Shown in pieces: positions 45,062-52,296 of a stretch of 59,942 nucleotides of DNA. Location: the NCBI GenBank assembly GCA_030403585.1, contig JAUEPE010000039.1:1-59942 (forward strand). Reading direction: 5' to 3'. Both the position numbers and the translations under genes were made by a program. The DNA is from Frankia sp. RB7 (GTDB lineage Bacteria > Pseudomonadota > Alphaproteobacteria > Rhizobiales > Xanthobacteraceae). Below the pieces are notes generated by a model that was given only the letters and a program-made list of their open reading frames with translations, was not told the DNA's origin and made no database searches. The first letter of the stretch is position 1; every line of letters begins with the position of its first letter.

Positions 45062-45160
45062 CGCCCCTTACGGGCCAGAAAAATTGGCAGCCCGCTTCGT
45101 GAAAACCTCAACCCGAATGCCGGCAAATCTCTCGCCGACAATCTCCCCCTTGCCGATCAC

Positions 45161-45193
45161 CACACGTGTGAAAGTTAATAAAGTTTAACTTAA
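45161..45193 (-). promoter_or_regulatory. Candidate operator/promoter region of the giant gene
   Basis: A perfect 10-base palindrome CACACGTGTG (45161-45170) lies about 100 bases upstream of the longest start. Directly beside it is AT-rich DNA with TTAA at 45175-45178 and 45185-45188 (10 bases apart) and again at 45190-45193. The TTAA spacing equals that in the CtrA-like box before fliF but is one base shorter than the classical CtrA site. Function is inferred from position only. Confidence 0.3.
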
Positions 45194-45614
45194 GAAACAA
45201 ACAGCAACAATCAGGAACTTCGCGGAATGCTGAATTGGAACCGTTGGGTATAAATCATGGAGAAAATCCGCGTCGGCTCGCGCGCTGATTGTGTGACGCT
45301 GAATTTTTTCTGCGGCTAAGCATGGATCAGCAAAAATCCATTGAACCTTATTCAACCCTTGAGAGACTTAAGCACGCGATCACTTTGCCATCGGACCAGT
45401 TAGGCCGCATACGCTTGCCTCGGTCGGGAAGCAGCAGCCCGCTCGCTAATCTCTCAATAATTCGGTTGAGAGCGGGCTTGCAGCTCTGCCCTTTTCTCGA
45501 CCGTTAGGTTGAGAGAGGACCGGCTAAATCTGTTCGGTTAAAAAGTGAACACAGCCGCCTGATGACGCCTCGTCCTCGGGTTTCTTCACATCCCGACGTA
45601 GGACCAGAAAGGAG

Positions 45615-45639
45615 TTCCGCCAGCCATAGGCTGGCGGAA
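45615..45639. repeat. Perfect 11-bp stem hairpin
   Basis: TTCCGCCAGCC (45615-45625) and GGCTGGCGGAA (45629-45639) pair perfectly around the loop ATA. No T-run follows on either strand, so it is not a clear intrinsic terminator. It could be a transposon-end remnant, a protein site or an RNA structure in the leader of the giant gene. Confidence 0.55.
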
Positions 45640-46546
45640 GTCTGATCGAAAATTATTGGCGTTCGGCGGGCACCGATCGCCGATCTATTTTAGCACCGCG
45701 GACTTGACGCCGATAGTGTGGCTATCTGGTCGGGATACTCGCGATTTATCGACCGGTTTGCGCAGCCAAGCTCGCTGACGATCTTCTCGGAAGTTAGATC
45801 CTTCACGCCGAGTGTCGAAGCCGTGAACGAGGCGAACTTCAAGGAGCGAGTTCTTTGAACGTTGATGCCGTCAGACAAACAGCAGTCTTGCGAACATCAA
45901 GACGATAACAATACCGCTCGCGGACCCACGATCGTCTCCTGATCTTTGGCAACAAGAACACGATCGGATGTTCCCGCTCGCGTCCATGGTGAGCAGGAGC
46001 GCGAACCCTAGGCGGGCTTCGTAAGTCCCATCCGCTTGTTCTGAGAACCGCGACTATTGACAAGGCGAAGTCACCTTGCAGGCTCACCACCGATTCCGTG
46101 AAGGCAGTGTCGCCATCGGCTAAGACGTCAATTCGCGATGGTGGCGCCGACCCTCCAGCTCTTCGCGGACAAGGCGCAGCGGCGCCAAGTCCCGCAAGAG
46201 ATACACGATCGCGCTGAATGCTGGACTGCCGAGCAATTCAAAGAGGGCAGCACCGATTCCTGCAGCGAGACAGAGAATCAGTGAATCGCGGGCCGACTCG
46301 TTTTGGTTGCTTGCGTCGCCGACAAGTTTGCCAGGGCACAACGTCAGCCGCGGATACGCCACCATGACAAGGACGGCTGGCCGAAGTCGTGACAAAAGCC
46401 GGAGGCTTGGATGAAGATCAATCGAAGCAGTTGGAGCCGACCGGCTACCCGCATTGCCAGTGATGTTTCCGCGTGTATCAATGAGATATCCCTCATGGCG
46501 CAAACTGATCGGCCAAGTCTGGGAAATCAAAGGGTTACGCTGGAAA

Positions 46547-46623
46547 TGGTAGCGGGAGAGGGACTCGAACCCCCGACCCCAGGATTATGATTCCCGTGCT
46601 CTAACCAGCTGAGCTACCCCGCC
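46547..46623 (-). tRNA. tRNA-Met (CAT anticodon), elongator type
   Basis: The minus strand folds as a 77-nt tRNA with encoded CCA. The acceptor GGCGGGG pairs with TCCCGCT, the D-arm contains AGCTCAGCTGGTTAGAGC, the anticodon stem CGGGA/TCCTG encloses the loop ATCATAA (anticodon CAT), and the T-arm carries GGTTCGAGTCC. The G1 start and its pairing, rather than the unpaired C1 of initiators, point to an elongator tRNA; tRNA-Ile with a modified CAT anticodon is less likely. The 3' end faces the giant locus. Confidence 0.95.
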
Positions 46624-46781
46624 ACAGGGTCGCGAAGGCCGAAACAGGCCGATCTCGCGAACGCGCGGCATATAATGAAGGGGGCGGCGGGAAGTCAATC
46701 CGAGTTTGCGAAAAGCTTCCGCCTTCGCCAAGGCTTCGGCGGCACAAGTCGGCGGGAAAATTGGCTTTTTTGTCGTTGAAG

Positions 46782-46869
46782 CCGTCATGGCCGGGCTTGT
46801 CCCGGCCATCCACGCCTACCCTCGTGGCCCTAAGAACGTGGATGCCCGAGACAAGCCCGGGCATAACGG
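46782..46869. repeat. Dispersed palindromic repeat, GCCGGGCTTGTCCCGGCC type
   Basis: Arms of about 33 bases form an imperfect inverted repeat: CCGTCATGGCCGGGCTTGTC onward on the left and GGATGCCCGAGACAAGCCCG onward on the right, separated by about 20 bases. This is a family I recognise as common between genes in Bradyrhizobium and Rhodopseudomonas. It lies between tRNA-Met and the small exported-protein gene. Confidence 0.7.
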
Positions 46870-46891
46870 AGATTGGCGATACGGAATAGGC

Positions 46892-47254
46892 CTATTTCGG
46901 CCTGACCGTGGGGTCGCCGCCGGGGCTGCCGGGGGGCGGGATGACGGGCATGCTGCCATCCGTGCTCGGCGCGGGGGCGTGCATCTCGGGATCGACACCG
47001 GAGGGCGGGCAGAGCACGCCGTCGGATTTTGCGAGCTTGTCGCCGAGCGGTTCCTGGGACTGGCCGGTGGTGGTGCCGTCCGGCGCGGTGGCGCGGTTCG
47101 GGCGATCCTGCGGCGCGCAGTCGGCGGCGCGTTGGGTGGATGGCGGCGCGGTCGCTTGCGGCGGCGTTGCCGGGGCGGGCGGGGCCTGCGCGATCGCGGC
47201 GCTGGAAGCGGCGATCAAAAGGCTGGCCAGGATGATGTTTGATGTGGTGCGCAT
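46892..47254 (-). CDS. Small exported Pro/Ala-rich protein of unknown function (120 aa)
   Basis: The ATG at 47254 gives a clean signal peptide, MRTTSNIILASLLIAASSAA followed by IAQA, with a basic tip, a hydrophobic core and a likely cleavage after AIA or AQA. A longer frame from 47365 would bury this signal and is rejected. The mature part is low-complexity and rich in Pro, Ala, Thr and Gly, with the segments PLGDKLAKSDGVLCPPSGVDPEM and PVIPPPGSPGGDPTVRPK and two cysteines. It is probably periplasmic. I do not recognise a family or a catalytic motif. It stands alone downstream of the pmtA-like gene on the same strand, separated by repeat elements, so co-transcription is doubtful. No strong ribosome site is visible before the chosen start. 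Confidence 0.65.
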   Translation of the reverse strand: MRTTSNIILASLLIAASSAAIAQAPPAPATPPQATAPPSTQRAADCAPQDRPNRATAPDGTTTGQSQEPLGDKLAKSDGVLCPPSGVDPEMHAPAPSTDGSMPVIPPPGSPGGDPTVRPK

Positions 47255-47334
47255 GGAGTGAGAACGCGCGGGGCGGGGGCGATGTTCCAGGCGGAAATGC
47301 GATGTGATCGGGGGCTCGCGGCATCCCCACAACA

Positions 47335-47443
47335 TCATTGCGAGGAGCCCTTCGCGACAAAGCAATCCAGGATTCCTCCGCGGAAACAGTCTGGATTGCT
47401 TCGCTTCGCCGCTTCGCTATGACGGAGCAACTCGCAATGACGG
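47335..47443. repeat. Dispersed palindromic repeat, copy 1 (GAAGCAATCCAG family)
   Basis: It begins TCATTGCGAGGAGCCCTTCG and ends ACTCGCAATGACGG, with GCAATCCAGGATTCCTCCGC and CAGTCTGGATTGCTTCGCTT as inner arms. It forms a long imperfect hairpin. A second copy of the same family is at 58361-58448, sharing most of the core. Confidence 0.8.
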
Positions 47444-47449
47444 AGTAAA

Positions 47450-47511
47450 CTCGCGGGATATCGCGGGTGGAGAGAGCCCTCTCCCCTATCCTCTCCCGCT
47501 CGCGGGCGAGC
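47450..47511. repeat. Short dispersed repeat, TCGCGGGTGGAGAGAGCC type
   Basis: The sequence ATATCGCGGGTGGAGAGAGC and CTCTCCCGCTCGCGGG is closely related to part of the element at 48252-48385 (ATATCGCGTGTGGAGAGAGC). The two copies flank the pmtA-like gene. Probably a REP-like element family. Confidence 0.65.
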
Positions 47512-47544
47512 TGCCGGCGCGGCGGCACGGCGGCAAAATCGCGC

Positions 47545-48183
47545 TTACGATTTGTGGTAGCGGATCAGCGAAAAATGCCCCATCGGCGGCATGGGGCGGC
47601 GCTCGGCGAGCGTGACGCCGCCGTGCTTGGCGGCCCAGTTGACCAGGCGCTGCCACGGGAATTCCGGGCGCCAGCCTAAGCGGCGGGCGAGTGGAGCAAA
47701 GGCAAGCTCGGAGAGTTTGCGAAGGCCCTTTTCGGCGCCAATATGGTTGACCAGGATCAGCTCGCCGCCGGGCTTGAGCACGCGCACGAACTCGTCGAGC
47801 GTGCCTTCGGGATCGGGCACGGCGGTGATGACATATTGCGCGACCACCGCGTCGAAGGCAGCGTCGGGGAACGCAAGATTCTTGGCGTCCATCACCGAGA
47901 GCACTTCGACATTGGAGAGGCGCAAGCTCCGCACGCGCGCCTGCGCCTTGCGCAGCATCGGCTCGGAGATGTCGACGCCGCAGATTTTTGTGGTGCGCGA
48001 ATAATCGGAGAGCGAGAGTCCTGTGCCGACGCCGACGTCGAGGATGCGGCCGCCGATGCGGTCGGCCTCCGCGATGGTCGACTGCCGGCCGGCATCGAAC
48101 ACCTTGCCGAACACGAGATCGTAGACCGGCGCCCAGCGGCCATAGGCCTTCTCGACCCCGGCCCGCGAGATGTCTGCTGCCAT
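47545..48183 (-). CDS. pmtA: SAM-dependent methyltransferase, PmtA-like phosphatidylethanolamine N-methyltransferase (212 aa)
   Basis: This is a class I Rossmann methyltransferase. Motif I is RILDVGVGTGLSL (Asp49 to Gly55), the motif II acidic strand is CGVDISEPML, the post-II segment is VMDAKNLAFPDAAFDAVVAQ, and the VLKPGGELILVNH strand follows. The amino-terminal YGRWAPVYDLVFGKVFDAGR and the tail MPPMGHFSLIRYHKS resemble rhizobial and Rhodobacter-type PmtA. That enzyme methylates phosphatidylethanolamine stepwise towards phosphatidylcholine at the inner membrane. About 200 residues is the usual length for PmtA. UbiE-like and other small methyltransferases share motif I, so the substrate is the uncertain part. 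Same strand as mnmA, but a 234-base gap filled by repeats lies between them. Confidence 0.8.
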   Translation of the reverse strand: MAADISRAGVEKAYGRWAPVYDLVFGKVFDAGRQSTIAEADRIGGRILDVGVGTGLSLSDYSRTTKICGVDISEPMLRKAQARVRSLRLSNVEVLSVMDAKNLAFPDAAFDAVVAQYVITAVPDPEGTLDEFVRVLKPGGELILVNHIGAEKGLRKLSELAFAPLARRLGWRPEFPWQRLVNWAAKHGGVTLAERRPMPPMGHFSLIRYHKS

Positions 48184-48251
48184 GCCCCTGCCCGCGTTTC
48201 TAGAGTTTCACAGCTGTTGGTGAAAACAAATCCAGCCCCGCGCGCGGTCTA

Positions 48252-48385
48252 GCGCCTCTCCCGCTCGCGGGAGAGGTCGGCGCGTAGCGCCGGGTGAGGG
48301 TTCTTTCCGCTCGCGAGATATCGCGTGTGGAGAGAGCCCCCTCCCCAACCCTCCCCCGCAAGCGGGAGAGGGAGCGCACCTCCGT
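48252..48385. repeat. Compound REP-like palindromes between mnmA and the pmtA-like gene
   Basis: The first hairpin is CCTCTCCCGCTCGCGGGAGAGG (about 48255-48276; quoted arms CCTCTCCCG and CGGGAGAGG). A related inverted unit around 48343-48372 (CCTCCCCCGCAAGCGGGAGA) follows, with GGAGAGAGCC in between. This type of CTCTCCCGC palindrome is abundant in Bradyrhizobium intergenic DNA. It may stabilise or terminate the mnmA transcript. Confidence 0.7.
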
Positions 48386-48417
48386 TGTCGCGAGAGTACG
48401 GTCCGATTTCGTCATGA

Positions 48418-49599
48418 TTAGCCGCGCACGGCTTCGGCGAGCGGACGCGCCGTGTTGTTCGCGACCTTCGCCGCGGCGCTCTGGATGAAGCCACCGCCGA
48501 GCACGCGCGCCTGCCCACTGGGCGCGTCATAGAACACGCAGGCCTGGCCGGGCGAGACGCCCTCTTCGCCAGCGACGAGCTCGACCTCGTAATGTCCGTC
48601 CGCGCCGCGCAGCCAGGCCGGTTGTGGCGCGCGGGTCGAGCGCACGCGGACGAACAGCTCGAGGCCGCTGCCAATGGCGCGATCGATATCGCCGCCGCCG
48701 ATCCAGTTGACGTCGCGCAAGGTGATGCGGTGCATCCTCAGCGCATCGCGCGGGCCGACCACGACGCGGCGGTTGGCGGCCTCCAGCCGCACCACGAACA
48801 GTGGTGCTGCGGCCGCGATGCCTAGGCCGCGGCGCTGGCCGATGGTGAAATTGGCGATGCCGTGATGCTGGCCGAGCACGCGGCCGTCGAGATCGACGAT
48901 GTCGCCGGGGTCCATCGCGTTCGGACGCAGGCGGGTGATGATGTCGGTGTAGCGGCCGGTCGGCACGAAGCAGATGTCCTGACTGTCGTGCTTGTCGGCG
49001 ACCGAGAGACCGAAGCGGCGCGCGAGTTCGCGCGTCTCGGGTTTGGTCATGTCGCCGAGCGGAAAGCGCAGGAAGTCGAGCTGCGACTGCGTGGTCGCGA
49101 ACAGGAAGTAGCTCTGGTCGCGATCACTGTCGGCAGCGCAGACCAGCGCGCGCGAGCCGTCGTCGCGGCGGCGCGAGGCGACGTAATGGCCGGTGGCGAG
49201 CGCCTGCGCGCCGAGCTCGCGCGCGGTCTTCAGGAGGTCGCGGAATTTGACGCTACGGTTGCACTCGATGCACGGCACCGGCGTCTCGCCGAGCGCGTAA
49301 GACTCCGCAAAGTTGTCGATGACGGACTCGCGAAAACGGTCCTCGTAGTCGAGCACGTAATGGGGAATGCCGAGTTTTGCCGCGACGTCGCGGGCGTCGT
49401 GGATGTCCTGGCCGGCGCAGCAGGCGCCCTTGCGGTGGATCGCGGCGCCATGGTCATAGAGCTGCAGCGTGATGCCGACGACGTCATAGCCTTCCGCCTT
49501 CAACAGCGCAGCCGTCGTCGAGGAATCGACGCCGCCCGACATGGCAACGACGACCCTGGTGTCCTCAGGACGGCCTTCGAGATCCAGACTGTTGAGCAT
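48418..49599 (-). CDS. mnmA: tRNA-specific 2-thiouridylase MnmA (393 aa)
   Basis: The enzyme adds sulfur to U34 of tRNA-Lys, -Glu and -Gln, using ATP and a persulfide relay, in the cytoplasm. From the ATG at 49599 the PP-loop SGGVDSS is at residues 21-27. The catalytic Cys110 lies in PVPCIECNRSVKF and the second redox Cys in DSQDICFVP. The substrate-binding ATGHYV and YFLF segments and the TIGQRRGLGI and GQACVFYD signatures of the central and C-terminal barrel domains are all present. The length is normal (360-400 residues). A longer frame from 49728 adds an Arg-rich extension without family features, so 49599 is preferred. No strong ribosome site precedes either start. It stands divergent from fliK across 346 bases. 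Confidence 0.96.
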   Translation of the reverse strand: MLNSLDLEGRPEDTRVVVAMSGGVDSSTTAALLKAEGYDVVGITLQLYDHGAAIHRKGACCAGQDIHDARDVAAKLGIPHYVLDYEDRFRESVIDNFAESYALGETPVPCIECNRSVKFRDLLKTARELGAQALATGHYVASRRRDDGSRALVCAADSDRDQSYFLFATTQSQLDFLRFPLGDMTKPETRELARRFGLSVADKHDSQDICFVPTGRYTDIITRLRPNAMDPGDIVDLDGRVLGQHHGIANFTIGQRRGLGIAAAAPLFVVRLEAANRRVVVGPRDALRMHRITLRDVNWIGGGDIDRAIGSGLELFVRVRSTRAPQPAWLRGADGHYEVELVAGEEGVSPGQACVFYDAPSGQARVLGGGFIQSAAAKVANNTARPLAEAVRG

Positions 49600-49892
49600 G
49601 GGTTTTACGAGTTGACGGCGGTGTGCGGATATCCGCGAATGAATGCCTCTGACCGGGACATCGGCGGTCCCCGGGAACTTCGGTTCCCGAAGGGCGCGGC
49701 TTGCCCGGTCGAAAGCGGCTGAGAGCACCCTTTAATATAGGCGGCATTCCGGTGAAGCAATCGCGGCAGCCGCAAGCTTAGGGCAATTCTTGCCGGGGCG
49801 GCAGAAATGACGGGGCTTTCGGGGGCTGGCTGCGGCGGCCTCCGATTAATTAAAATATTGATTTTACTACATAAAATAGAACGACGCGGGAT

Positions 49893-49908
49893 TGGCCCGC
49901 TCCTTGCT
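49893..49908 (+). promoter_or_regulatory. Sigma-54 promoter of fliK-flgD
   Basis: TGGCCCGCTCCTTGCT has GG at 49894-49895 and GC at 49906-49907 with exactly ten bases between, and matches TGGCACG-N4-TTGC at all but one conserved base. Transcription should start near 49919, leaving a leader of about 27 bases that contains AAGGGG before the GTG of fliK. A sigma-54 promoter here fits class III flagellar control by FlbD, encoded further down. The DNA just upstream is AT-rich. Confidence 0.85.
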
Positions 49909-49945
49909 GACCTCCTGGTCCGAAGATGTTTTCAAGGGGTCGCCT

Positions 49946-51559
49946 GTGGTTGGTGTCACGTCAGACGTAGCGGCAAGCGCGCAGATCTCCAGCGCGCAGC
50001 AAAAGCCTGCCCGGTCGCAGAGCACCAAGGACACGACCCCGAGCGACTCCTTCGGGTCTCTGGTCGACAGCAACACCCAGGCCATCAGCAACAGCGCCTC
50101 GTCCTCGAGCCAGGACACCGCGCCGCGGCGGAGCGATTCGTCGTCGTCCTCCTCCGACCGAAGCACGCGCGACTCGTCCTCGACCGACTCTTCCTCGCAG
50201 AGCAACGCGAGCGACAACACGGATTCCTCCACGCAGGCCGCGAGCGACACGACGACCGATCCGACCAAGACGACCGGGAAACCCAAGGACAAGGCTGACG
50301 CCACCAAGGCCAGCGACAAGTCTCAGGACTCCAAGGACAGCAAGGGCGACAAGACCGACACCACCACCGACGGCCTCGCCGCCGCGGTGGACGCCTCTGC
50401 CGCAGCACAGGCCGCCGCGACGCCGGCGGCGGCGCCCGATCCGACCGCCGTCCCCGTCGCCGCGCCAATCGTGCCGGTCGATCCGAACGCGGCGGCCAAC
50501 CAGGCCGCCAACACCGCCGCCTCGCCGCTGACCATCGCAGCCGCCGGCATCGCTGCCAGCGCCTCGACCGCGGCACAGATCACCGGCGCCAAGCTAGATG
50601 CGACCGGCAAGACCGCCAAGACCGACGGCAAGACCACCGACGCCAAGGCCGCGCTTGCCGACGCGACGACGACCGACGCGACCGCAACCGACGCTACGGC
50701 GAACGCCGCGCAGCTCACGGCGGTTGACCAGGGCACGCCAAAGACCTCGTTCAAGGCCGCCGCGACGGCGCAAGGCCAGACCGACATCTCCAATATCGGC
50801 CAGGACACCGGCAAGACCGCGCAGACCGCCGCCACCGCACAAAATCCCGCGACTGCGACGACCGCCAACGCCGCCACGCATCCGCAAGCTGCAAAGCCGG
50901 AGGCTGACGCCGCCACGGCCGACGCCAAGGCCGATGCTATCAATCGCACGGCTGATGCGACGCCGGCCGCGCCGACCACGCATGCGCATGCCGACACGCA
51001 AACCGTTGCTGCTGCGACGACCGACGCCAGCGCGCAAGCGGCCAACGCCGTTCAGGCGCCGCTGACCACGACCACATCGGCGGCCACCGCCTCCACCGCG
51101 ACACTGACCGCGACCGCAGCGACTTCGAACGCCGTGCCGATCAGCGGCATTCCGGTCGAGATCGCGGCCGCCGCACGCTCCGGCAAGACCCGCTTCGACA
51201 TCAGCCTCGATCCGATCGACCTCGGCCGCATCGACGTCCGCATCAACGTCGACCGCAACGGACAGGTCACCTCGCATCTTACCGTCGAGAAGCCTGAAAC
51301 GCTGCAGATGCTGCGGCAGGACGCGCCGCAATTGCAGCGCGCGCTCGACGATGCCGGCCTCAAGACCGGCAGCAACGGGCTCTCCTTCAGCCTGCGCGAC
51401 CAGAATTCATCGGGCCAGAACTCCGGCCAGAACAACGACAATTCCGGCAATTCCCGCCGGCTGATCATCAGTGAAGACGATTCTGTCGCGGCCGCGCCCG
51501 TCAGCCGCAGCTACGGCCGCATGCTCGGATCGAGCAGCGGCGTCGACATCAGAGTGTGA
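49946..51559 (+). CDS. fliK: Flagellar hook-length control protein FliK (537 aa)
   Basis: FliK measures the hook and switches export from hook to filament substrates; it is itself secreted by the flagellar export apparatus. The first 400 or so residues are low-complexity (Ser, Asp, Thr, then Ala, Thr and Lys-rich), as usual for the ruler part. The conserved Flg_hook domain is near the end: KTRFDISLDPIDLGRIDVRI, VDRNGQVTSHLTVEKPETL and LQRALDDAGLKT. GTG at 49946 is chosen because AAGGGG sits six bases before it and because the alternative TTG at 49892 lies inside the sigma-54 promoter. flgD follows after 13 bases, so they form one operon. Confidence 0.88.
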   Translation: MVGVTSDVAASAQISSAQQKPARSQSTKDTTPSDSFGSLVDSNTQAISNSASSSSQDTAPRRSDSSSSSSDRSTRDSSSTDSSSQSNASDNTDSSTQAASDTTTDPTKTTGKPKDKADATKASDKSQDSKDSKGDKTDTTTDGLAAAVDASAAAQAAATPAAAPDPTAVPVAAPIVPVDPNAAANQAANTAASPLTIAAAGIAASASTAAQITGAKLDATGKTAKTDGKTTDAKAALADATTTDATATDATANAAQLTAVDQGTPKTSFKAAATAQGQTDISNIGQDTGKTAQTAATAQNPATATTANAATHPQAAKPEADAATADAKADAINRTADATPAAPTTHAHADTQTVAAATTDASAQAANAVQAPLTTTTSAATASTATLTATAATSNAVPISGIPVEIAAAARSGKTRFDISLDPIDLGRIDVRINVDRNGQVTSHLTVEKPETLQMLRQDAPQLQRALDDAGLKTGSNGLSFSLRDQNSSGQNSGQNNDNSGNSRRLIISEDDSVAAAPVSRSYGRMLGSSSGVDIRV

Positions 51560-51572
51560 GGAGTAATTCGAC

Positions 51573-52289
51573 ATGACCACCACGAATTCCGCCACCGCGC
51601 CCTCCGTCGTCTCCGGCACCACGCAGACGTCGTCCTCGTCGTCGAGCTCGAGCCTGGGCTCGACCACCGGCGCGACGCTCGCCGGCAACTTCCAGACCTT
51701 CCTGACGCTGCTGACCACGCAGCTGCAGAACCAGAACCCGCTCGATCCGCTCGACACCAACCAGTTCACTCAGCAGCTGGTGCAGTTCGCCGGCGTCGAG
51801 CAGCAGCTCAAGACCAACGACTCGCTGTCGCAGCTCGTCACGCTGCAGCAGACCACACAGGCGACCCAGGCGCTGGATTACGTCGGCAAGTCCGCCGTGG
51901 TCGACGGCACCACCGCGACCATGACGAACTCCTCGGCGACCTGGCATCTCAACGTGCCGACCGATGCGACCGTCGATATTTCCGTCGCCAATTCCAGCGG
52001 CCAGACCGTGTTCACCGGCAAATATACGGCTGGTGCGGCTTCCGACGTTCCCTTCACCTGGAACGGCCAGGGCAATGACGGCACGGCTTGGCCGGACGGC
52101 AAATACACGATCACGGCGACGGGCAAGGATATCTCGGGCAACAATGTCGGCATCGCAGCGCAGGTGCAGGGCACGGTGTCGTCCGTCGACCTGACCCAGT
52201 CGCCGCCGCTGCTCACCATCGACGGCCAGAGCTACACGCTGAGCCAGGTGAAGAGCGTGGTGGCGACCAGCAGCAGCTCCGGCAGCTAA
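51573..52289 (+). CDS. flgD: Flagellar hook-capping protein FlgD (238 aa)
   Basis: FlgD forms the cap on which hook subunits assemble. After a Ser-rich start comes the conserved N-terminal block NFQTFLTLLTTQLQNQNPLD, then LDTNQFTQQLVQFAGVEQQL. The Ig-like and tudor-like capping domain includes FTGKYTAGAASDVPFTWNGQ and DGTAWPDGKYTITATG. The length is typical. It starts 13 bases after fliK, with GAGGAG upstream of its ATG, and shares the sigma-54 promoter before fliK. Confidence 0.96.
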   Translation: MTTTNSATAPSVVSGTTQTSSSSSSSSLGSTTGATLAGNFQTFLTLLTTQLQNQNPLDPLDTNQFTQQLVQFAGVEQQLKTNDSLSQLVTLQQTTQATQALDYVGKSAVVDGTTATMTNSSATWHLNVPTDATVDISVANSSGQTVFTGKYTAGAASDVPFTWNGQGNDGTAWPDGKYTITATGKDISGNNVGIAAQVQGTVSSVDLTQSPPLLTIDGQSYTLSQVKSVVATSSSSGS

Positions 52290-52296
52290 TTTATGA

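Larger units (their letters stand above)
45062..46546. other. Gene-poor region between the giant gene and tRNA-Met
   Basis: About 1.5 kb with no convincing gene. The part nearest the giant gene (45160-45360) is AT-rich and should hold its promoter. Notable elements are a bulged inverted repeat at 45436-45478 (AGCCCGCTC and TCTCAA pairing with TTGAGAGCGGGCT), three TTGAGAG copies near 45358, 45465 and 45510, and a perfect hairpin at 45615-45639. Short frames exist, the longest being 136 codons on the minus strand at 46120-46530, with a hydrophobic patch. None has a good ribosome site, a recognisable family or neighbours in step, so I do not call them. Decayed genes or island-boundary DNA are possible. 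Confidence 0.6.

Noticed and set aside
45289..45507. 72-codon plus-strand frame upstream of the giant gene
   Set aside because: It covers the bulged hairpin and the TTGAGAG boxes, has no ribosome site and no family.
46120..46530. 136-codon minus-strand frame with a hydrophobic patch between the giant gene and tRNA-Met
   Set aside because: No recognisable family, no good ribosome site and patchy composition; mentioned only in the region note.
49853..49885. AT-rich TTAATTAAAATATTGATTTT upstream of fliK as a CtrA site
   Set aside because: No second TTAA at the proper distance; more likely the A/T-rich flank of the sigma-54 promoter or a protein-bending region.
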